Assembly: GCF_900096965.1 (NCBI RefSeq)
Contig: NZ_FMYM01000005.1
Span: 124,001 to 188,000, forward strand
Length of the DNA: 64,000 nt
Source: Shouchella lonarensis
GTDB lineage: Bacteria > Bacillota > Bacilli > Bacillales > Bacillaceae_D
Reading direction: 5' to 3'
Below the pieces are notes generated by a model that saw nothing but the letters and a program-made list of their open reading frames with translations, ran no database searches and had not been told where the DNA came from. This document shows, one piece after another, positions 59,176 through 64,000 of the stretch. Position 1 is the first letter of the stretch; every line of letters starts with the position of its first letter. The position numbers and the translations under genes are program-made.

Positions 59176-60042
59176 GTGACAAAAATAAAGTCGTTTTTGC
59201 GAATGATCAAGATTGAGCATACCATTTTCGCCTTGCCATTTGCTTTTTTAGGCATGATTCTCGGTAGTTTGATGGTGCAGGGACATGTGCCTACTGTTTG
59301 GCAATGGTTTTGGGTGACGATGGCCATGATTGGAGCGAGGAGTGCGGCAATGGCTTTGAACCGTGTCATTGACGCAACGTTTGATAAAGACAATCCACGG
59401 ACAGCGAAGCGAGAAATTCCTGCCGGCAAGTTGACTGCATTTGATACGTGGATCTTCATTACTGCGTCGTTCCTGTTGTTGTTTGTGTCTGCCGCTCAGT
59501 TAAACCTTTTATCTGTCATTTTGCTGCCAATCGCAGTCTTTTTTCTCGTTTTCTATTCTTACACGAAGCGGTTTACGTGGTTGTGTCATGTTGTGCTAGG
59601 GATGACAATTGGTATCGCGCCATTAGGTGGTTGGGTGGCGGTCACGGGACAATTATCCGTTGCATCGTTTTGTTTGTTCTTTGCAGTGTTATTTTGGCTT
59701 GCCGGGTTCGACACTGTGTATGCAACGCAAGATGCAACGTATGACCGGGAGAAAGGTTTACATTCAATTCCGAGCATGTTTGGTGTGAGGCGAGCGCTCT
59801 TTATTGCACGGCTGTTTCATGTCATGAGTTTTTGTTTTTTTGTCGCACTATACTTTGTCACACCGTTAAATTGGCTATATGCATTAGGGGTATTATGTAC
59901 TGGTGTAATTATGATCTACCAGCATGCAATTGTTTCAGAAAACGATTTATCAAAAGTGCAAGTGGCGTTTTTTCCAATGAACGGGACATTAAGTGTTGTG
60001 CTGTTTTTGTTTGCACTTGGAGATTTATGGTTGTTCTTTTAA
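59176..60042 (+). CDS. mqnP: UbiA-type prenyltransferase of the futalosine pathway (MqnP-like)
   Basis: A 288-residue membrane protein with about eight helices that attaches a prenyl chain to an aromatic acceptor. Mg-pyrophosphate motifs: NRVIDATFDKDNPRTAKREIPAG (first Asp-rich motif) and ATQDATYDREKGLHSIPSMFG (second). Its resemblance is to 4-hydroxybenzoate-type rather than MenA prenyltransferases, and it lies between menG and mqnA, which suggests MqnP of the futalosine pathway, acting with heptaprenyl diphosphate from HepS/HepT. GTG 59176 with AGAGGGG upstream. Confidence 0.82.
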   Translation: MTKIKSFLRMIKIEHTIFALPFAFLGMILGSLMVQGHVPTVWQWFWVTMAMIGARSAAMALNRVIDATFDKDNPRTAKREIPAGKLTAFDTWIFITASFLLLFVSAAQLNLLSVILLPIAVFFLVFYSYTKRFTWLCHVVLGMTIGIAPLGGWVAVTGQLSVASFCLFFAVLFWLAGFDTVYATQDATYDREKGLHSIPSMFGVRRALFIARLFHVMSFCFFVALYFVTPLNWLYALGVLCTGVIMIYQHAIVSENDLSKVQVAFFPMNGTLSVVLFLFALGDLWLFF

Positions 60043-60069
60043 TTGTTCATGATGCGAGGAGGGCTGAAC

Positions 60070-60918
60070 ATGGCTTTAAAAGTTGGGGAAATTCATTATG
60101 CAAATATGCGCCCTTTCTTTGAATATATTGATCGGAACAAGTGTCGCACGGAAGGTATGACATTTATACGTGATGTGCCTGCGCAAGTGAACGAGCATTT
60201 GGCAACCGGCGCAGTCGATGTGGCAGCAATCTCATCGTTTTCTTACGGCATGCATGCGAATGAATATGTGTTATTACCTGACTTGTGTGTGAGTAGTGCA
60301 GGTGCTGTGCATTCTTTGTTGTTGTTTTCAAAAGTACCATTGCCTTCTCTCTCGGGAAACAATGTGGCACTGACAACGAGTTCTGAAACAACGGTTCATT
60401 TATTAAAGCTCATATTGAAACAGTTTTACCAAGTGGATGTGACTTATCAATTAATGCGTCCGCAATTAAGGGAGATGTTACGTGATCACGAGGCAGCACT
60501 GCTTATTGGTGATGATGCGATTGTTGCGCGGGCGCAAAGCATCGCGCCCTATGTATATGACCTCGGTGAACTTTGGTATCAATGGACAGGATTACCGATG
60601 ACATACGCACTTTTTGCAGTTCGGAAAGCCGTTGCTTACGAGAAATCAACACTCGTTAGTGCGTTGTACAAGCAATTTAGGGAAAGCTATACGGAGGCAC
60701 GTACGAATGTTTATGCGCAATTAAGTAAAAAGATGGCAACCAATCATCGTGTGGCGCGGCCATTTTGGCAACAATACTTTCGTGACTTATGTTACGAATG
60801 GTCAGCACCACAACAAAAAGGACTATTATATTATTTCCAACTTTGTTATGAAGAAGGATTTATACCAAACCGTGTTTCACGTATTGAAGAGTGGGGAACG
60901 GTAGGCACACAATCTTGA
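60070..60918 (+). CDS. mqnA: Chorismate dehydratase MqnA (futalosine pathway)
   Basis: First step of the alternative menaquinone route, chorismate to 3-enolpyruvyl-benzoate. The 282-residue protein has the periplasmic-binding-protein-like fold of the MqnA/MqnD family: KVGEIHYANMRPFFEYID, ATGAVDVAAISSFSYGMH, VHSLLLFSKVP, and ALLIGDDAIVARAQ with the family's GDxA motif. ATG 60070 has GAGGAGGG 6 nt upstream; an in-frame extension to 60043 lacks one. B. subtilis uses MenF/D instead, so this marks a different pathway. mqnB, C, D are not in the window. Confidence 0.88.
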   Translation: MALKVGEIHYANMRPFFEYIDRNKCRTEGMTFIRDVPAQVNEHLATGAVDVAAISSFSYGMHANEYVLLPDLCVSSAGAVHSLLLFSKVPLPSLSGNNVALTTSSETTVHLLKLILKQFYQVDVTYQLMRPQLREMLRDHEAALLIGDDAIVARAQSIAPYVYDLGELWYQWTGLPMTYALFAVRKAVAYEKSTLVSALYKQFRESYTEARTNVYAQLSKKMATNHRVARPFWQQYFRDLCYEWSAPQQKGLLYYFQLCYEEGFIPNRVSRIEEWGTVGTQS

Positions 60919-60964
60919 TAAAGAAAAAACGACGCAGTATATGTGCTGCATTAGGGTGGCATTT

Positions 60965-61936
60965 ATGGATTTAGCAAACATTTATAAGCAGTTTCAAGCA
61001 GACATTACGTATATTGAGCAAGAACTGACTCGGACCCTTGCTGCACAACACCCTGTTTTGCGAGAAGCAGCGACAGATTTGTTACGTGCGGGTGGAAAGC
61101 GGATTCGACCGGTACTCGTATTATTGGCGGGGAAATTTGGCACATATGACCTTGAGCGGCTCACCCCCATGGCAGTCGCCCTTGAGTTAATTCATATGGG
61201 TTCACTCGTCCATGATGATGTCATTGATCATGCATCTCTTCGCCGTGGGCATCCGACCGTCAAAGCGCGTTGGGATAATCGGGTGGCAATGTACACAGGT
61301 AATTATATTTTTGGTCATGCAATTGAAACGACAAAAGTATTTCACGATCAGCGTGTACATATGATTATTTCCAACGCGATGAATGAAATGTGTCGCGGAG
61401 AAATTGCACAAATTCATGACCAATATCGCTGGGATCAAAATTTCCGTACATATTTACGCCGTATTAAACGTAAAACGGCGCTGTTAATCGCAGTCAGTTG
61501 TGAGCTTGGCGCGATTGCTGCTGGTGCACCGGCACTCGTGCAACAGAAGCTCTATCAATTTGCTTACTTTATCGGCATGTCGTATCAAATTATGGATGAC
61601 ATTTTAGATTTTGTCGGTACAAATGAGCAGCTTGGCAAGCCAGCTGGCGGAGACTTGCGCCAAGGACATATTACATTGCCAACATTGTACGCGCTCCGAA
61701 CGGACGCGCAGTTAAAAGAAATGTTGCAACGTGAGTTAACGGAACAAACGGCAAGTGACATTAATATGGAACCAATCTTATGGCGAGTGCGTGACTCTGG
61801 CGGAATTGACTACGCACAAATGATGAGCGACCGTTATTTACAAAAAGCACACGCTGCTTTACATGCACTGCCAGAGTGCGAGGCAAAAATGTATTTGACA
61901 CAAGTGGCTGCGTATGTGGCGCGGCGGAAATATTGA
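60965..61936 (+). CDS. hepT: Heptaprenyl diphosphate synthase component II
   Basis: Catalytic subunit for the C35 menaquinone tail. The 323-residue polyprenyl synthase has GGKRIRPVLVLLAGKFG, the first Asp-rich motif LVHDDVIDHASLRRG, KTALLIAVSCELGA, and the second YQIMDDILDFVG with GDLRQGHITLP. ATG 60965 has AGGGTGG 5 nt upstream; the frame extends to 60941 without a site. HepS is four genes upstream in the same cluster. Confidence 0.94.
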   Translation: MDLANIYKQFQADITYIEQELTRTLAAQHPVLREAATDLLRAGGKRIRPVLVLLAGKFGTYDLERLTPMAVALELIHMGSLVHDDVIDHASLRRGHPTVKARWDNRVAMYTGNYIFGHAIETTKVFHDQRVHMIISNAMNEMCRGEIAQIHDQYRWDQNFRTYLRRIKRKTALLIAVSCELGAIAAGAPALVQQKLYQFAYFIGMSYQIMDDILDFVGTNEQLGKPAGGDLRQGHITLPTLYALRTDAQLKEMLQRELTEQTASDINMEPILWRVRDSGGIDYAQMMSDRYLQKAHAALHALPECEAKMYLTQVAAYVARRKY

Positions 61937-61941
61937 GTGGA

Positions 61942-61985
61942 ACCCCGAATCATAAGTGTTCTTTTTAGACAGTAAGGTTCGGGGT
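61942..61985 (+). terminator. Hairpin after hepT
   Basis: ACCCCGAA pairs exactly with TTCGGGGT across a 28-nt loop; only TTTC follows, so termination is probably partial. Confidence 0.5.
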
Positions 61986-62023
61986 GCGTTTCATCCTCTC
62001 TCTGCAAAAAATACAACTTTCCC

Positions 62024-62052
62024 TTGTAAGCGTTTGCCAACTTTGGTATACT
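62024..62052 (+). promoter_or_regulatory. Predicted sigma-A promoter of ndk
   Basis: TTGTAA, 17 bp, TATACT, 50 nt before the ndk ATG; four and five of six matches with ideal spacing. Confidence 0.65.
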
Positions 62053-62101
62053 TAGAGGCGCTCGTGTAAATTTAACATTTAAAATGAAGTGAGGGAAAAA
62101 T

Positions 62102-62545
62102 ATGGAACGTACATATGTGATGATTAAGCCCGATGGTGTACAACGTCAATTAATTGGGAACATTGTTTCTCGGTTTGAACAAAAAGGTTTTAAGCTTGTT
62201 GCTGGAAAGTTTGTGACATTATCGAAAGAAACAGCCGAGACGCATTATGGTGAGCACCGTGAGCGCCCGTTTTTCGGTGAGTTGGTCGATTTCATTACTT
62301 CAGGACCTGTATTTGCAATGGTCTGGGAAGGAGAAAATGTTGTTAAGGTCGCGCGTACGTTGATTGGTGCAACGAACCCAGCAGAAGCAGCGCCGGGAAC
62401 CATCCGTGGTGATTTGGCAGTACAAGTAGCGATGAACGTTGTCCATGGCTCTGACTCGGTCGAGAGTGCGAACCGCGAAATTGACATTTTCTTTCGTGCC
62501 GATGAATTGCAAGCGTATACGAAAGCAGGGCAAGAGTGGGTATAA
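62102..62545 (+). CDS. ndk: Nucleoside diphosphate kinase
   Basis: Transfers the gamma-phosphate from ATP to NDPs. The 147-residue protein has the signature [13 protein letters not shown] with phospho-histidine H115, MIKPDGVQR at the N-terminus and [16 protein letters not shown] before the active site. AGTGAGGG before the ATG. Its position after hepT is conserved with B. subtilis, and its own promoter and terminator make it a single unit. Confidence 0.97.
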   Translation: MERTYVMIKPDGVQRQLIGNIVSRFEQKGFKLVAGKFVTLSKETAETHYGEHRERPFFGELVDFITSGPVFAMVWEGENVVKVARTLIGATNPAEAAPGTIRGDLAVQVAMNVVHGSDSVESANREIDIFFRADELQAYTKAGQEWV

Positions 62546-62559
62546 TATGACAGACGAAG

Positions 62560-62587
62560 CACATCTCTTTTAAGAGGTGTGTTTTTT
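62560..62587 (+). terminator. Terminator of ndk
   Basis: CACATCTC pairs with GAGGTGTG (one G-U) around TTTTAA, followed by TTTTTT. Confidence 0.88.
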
Positions 62588-62659
62588 CGTGTTCCTGCGG
62601 GCAAATTTTACCGAATCGTGGTACACTCATGTTATTGAACGAGCAGAGGAGAGAGACAA

Positions 62660-63934
62660 TTGAATCAGACAGAGAAAAACCTTTATACATTAGCGGAAAA
62701 GCCAACGCTTCAGCTTACAAATTATGATCAAGTTGGTGGCTTGATTCGAAAGATCGAACAAGCACTTTATGATGTATTACAAGTACGCTACCAGCTATAC
62801 CAATCGCAAGAATTTGGAAGTGCAATTGGGTTAATTCTTGAAGAGGACTTGAAACAACAAGCATCAACTGTCACACATGTCGCAAAGATTTTTGCGGAGT
62901 TGGAAAATAAGTCTTATGAATATGATGAGCTAGAAGAAGAGCCTGATTATCACATTCACTATTTCCCATACAACCATGTTTTTGCTTACAAAGAAGAAGG
63001 TGTTGCGTTTGCGCGTGTACCGATGTATCAAGAAGGAAACTTTTTCGCGATTGATCTCGTGTTCGCTACTTCAGATGAGACGATGAAAATATTTTTGCAA
63101 CAGTTGCGGGCCCGGGAATGGTCGCAAAGTCGTGACCATATTTTAATGTTTTCTGATTCAGAGGAAGGCATGATTGAGAGCAAAGAACGCATTTCTACAC
63201 GTATTTATCGTGAAGACGTCGTGATGGCACCGGAAGTGAAAGACGAATTATATCGTTCAATCGACCAATTCTTTGCAGAAGATCGTTCTTTTTATACAAC
63301 ATATAATATCCCATACAAGCGTGGGGTGCTATTATATGGGCCACCGGGGAACGGGAAGACAACATTAGTGAAGTCGATTGCAGGAAGTGTGGAAGCACCA
63401 GTCGCGTATTGGCAAATCACTGAATTTACATCTAGTGAAACGATTGATGAAGTGTTTCAAGCGGCCCGTCGCTTAGCACCACTTATTTTGGTGATTGAAG
63501 ATATTGATTCGATGCCGGATCATGTCCGGTCGTTCTTTTTAAATACACTAGACGGGGCTGCTTCAAAAGAAGGGATTTTCGTCATTGGAACAACGAACTA
63601 TCCAGATCGAATTGATCCGGGCTTAATGAATCGGGCAGGGCGTTTTGATCGAGCGTACGAGATCCCACTGCCAGACAAAATGTTGCGAAAAGAGTTCATT
63701 GAAAAGCGTGGGTTTGATTTGTTTTGGAATGAACGAGAACGAGAGATACTTGCTGAAAAAACGGATAAGTTTTCGTTTGCGCAAATTGGTGAGTTATACG
63801 TGACAGCCGCGATGCATTGGCATCAAACAGGTGAAGCGCATTTAGAAGAAATCATTGCTGGTATGCGGAAAGAGTTAAAGAAAAGCGAAAAGGGCACGTG
63901 GTATGAAGTGAAAAGCGGACTAGGATTTAAATAG
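62660..63934 (+). CDS. AAA+ ATPase (BCS1/AAA-family, unknown role)
   Basis: A 424-residue protein with one AAA module at about 190-370: Walker A YGPPGNGKTTL, Walker B LILVIEDIDS, sensor-1 GTTNYPDRID, and the arginine-finger region MNRAGRFDRAYEIPLP. The N-terminal 180 residues are unlike known AAA partners, with an acidic helical segment (YEYDELEEEPDYHIHYFPYNHVF) that may bind a substrate. This resembles the BCS1-like AAA proteins of Bacilli. It occupies the place between ndk and aroC where B. subtilis has cheR. TTG start with GAGGAGAG upstream. Role unknown; a chaperone or protease-associated unfoldase is possible. Confidence 0.82.
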   Translation: MNQTEKNLYTLAEKPTLQLTNYDQVGGLIRKIEQALYDVLQVRYQLYQSQEFGSAIGLILEEDLKQQASTVTHVAKIFAELENKSYEYDELEEEPDYHIHYFPYNHVFAYKEEGVAFARVPMYQEGNFFAIDLVFATSDETMKIFLQQLRAREWSQSRDHILMFSDSEEGMIESKERISTRIYREDVVMAPEVKDELYRSIDQFFAEDRSFYTTYNIPYKRGVLLYGPPGNGKTTLVKSIAGSVEAPVAYWQITEFTSSETIDEVFQAARRLAPLILVIEDIDSMPDHVRSFFLNTLDGAASKEGIFVIGTTNYPDRIDPGLMNRAGRFDRAYEIPLPDKMLRKEFIEKRGFDLFWNEREREILAEKTDKFSFAQIGELYVTAAMHWHQTGEAHLEEIIAGMRKELKKSEKGTWYEVKSGLGFK

Positions 63935-63961
63935 ACGGTAGTAGGAAGGAGTGGATCACCG

Positions 63962-64000
63962 GTGCGCTTTTTAACCGCAGGGGAATCACATGGACCACAA
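63962..64000 (+). CDS. aroC: Chorismate synthase, N-terminus (partial)
   Basis: Only 13 codons are inside the window: GTG then RFLTAGESHGPQ, which is the invariant N-terminus of chorismate synthase, the last step of the shikimate pathway. AGGAAGGAG lies 10 nt upstream. Position after ndk matches the B. subtilis aro locus (aroF in that nomenclature). Its product chorismate is the substrate of MqnA in this window. Confidence 0.92.
   Translation, partial: MRFLTAGESHGPQ

Noticed and set aside
1-64000. CRISPR arrays, prophage or integrative elements, restriction or toxin-antitoxin loci
   Set aside because: No evenly spaced direct repeats, phage structural genes, integrases, methylases or recognisable toxin pairs; the only mobile element is the IS30 copy. 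The XRE pair alone is not enough to call an element.

Overview
The window comes from a low-to-moderate GC, endospore-forming Bacillaceae, most likely an alkaliphilic relative of Bacillus halodurans, B. clausii or B. pseudofirmus. Three things point this way. There are dense blocks of Bacillus-type gene order (yqgQ-glcK, thi genes under a TPP riboswitch, yjcG-yjcH, opuCABCD, ypbH...gudB-ypdA, sleB-ypeB, cmk-plsC-ypfD-yphA-der-gpsA-yphE-yphF-spoIVA-folE-hepS-menG...hepT-ndk...aroC). There are sporulation and germination genes (spoIVA, spoVIF-like, sleB, ypeB, asnO, an orphan sporulation-type kinase). There is also a NaChBac-type voltage-gated sodium channel, a family first described in an alkaliphilic Bacillus. 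All identifications are from reading the sequence and recalled family features; no database search was run.

Layout. 1-2.1 kb: end of a peptide ABC transporter operon (binding-protein tail, two permeases, terminator). 2.1-4.8 kb: yqgQ-glcK-aspA. 4.8-9.1 kb: TPP riboswitch with terminator, then thiE-thiS-thiG-thiO-thiD and a small membrane protein. 9.1-12.5 kb: yjcG-yjcH, small unknown genes, a divergent pair of XRE regulators, a candidate structured RNA and a secreted protein. 12.6-16.6 kb: fumC, msrB-msrA and a purine permease. 16.7-23.4 kb: orphan PAS kinase behind a sigma-H-like promoter, LysE exporter, YqcI/YcgG protein, L,D-transpeptidase, a 32-residue Prli42-like microprotein, VOC protein, YqjE peptidase, the cyclic-di-AMP-binding protein DarB. 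23.4-29.4 kb: a lipoprotein subtilase with a Cache-like N-terminal half co-operonic with a divergent polysaccharide deacetylase, then the sodium channel and asnO. 29.4-30.5 kb: an intact IS30-family element lying just past the asnO terminator. 30.5-34.9 kb: TVP38 membrane protein and the opuCABCD compatible-solute importer. 35.4-44.9 kb: ypbH, a two-component system with a lipoprotein, gudB, ypdA, asparaginase, prsW, aroD. 44.9-64 kb: sleB-ypeB and the long conserved housekeeping and sporulation block ending in the first codons of aroC.

How genes work together. The thi operon makes the thiazole half of thiamine, phosphorylates HMP and couples the two halves. plsC, plsY and gpsA supply phosphatidate. 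hepS and hepT make the heptaprenyl chain, an MqnP-type prenyltransferase attaches it, MenG methylates the ring, and mqnA indicates that the naphthoquinone ring is made by the futalosine route rather than MenFDHCEB. sleB-ypeB, spoIVA, the spoVIF-like gene and asnO serve the spore.

Most noteworthy: (i) tracts of a degenerate 7-bp repeat (TCTGA-based) around the gudB-ypdA junction and before folE; (ii) the Cache-like/S8 lipoprotein plus deacetylase operon; (iii) the futalosine genes embedded in the menG-hepT locus, with hbs and mtrB missing from their usual places; (iv) an operon of response regulator, histidine kinase and lipoprotein between ypbH and gudB; (v) several perfect inverted repeats and structured non-coding stretches of unknown role. 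I found no tRNA, rRNA, CRISPR array or prophage.
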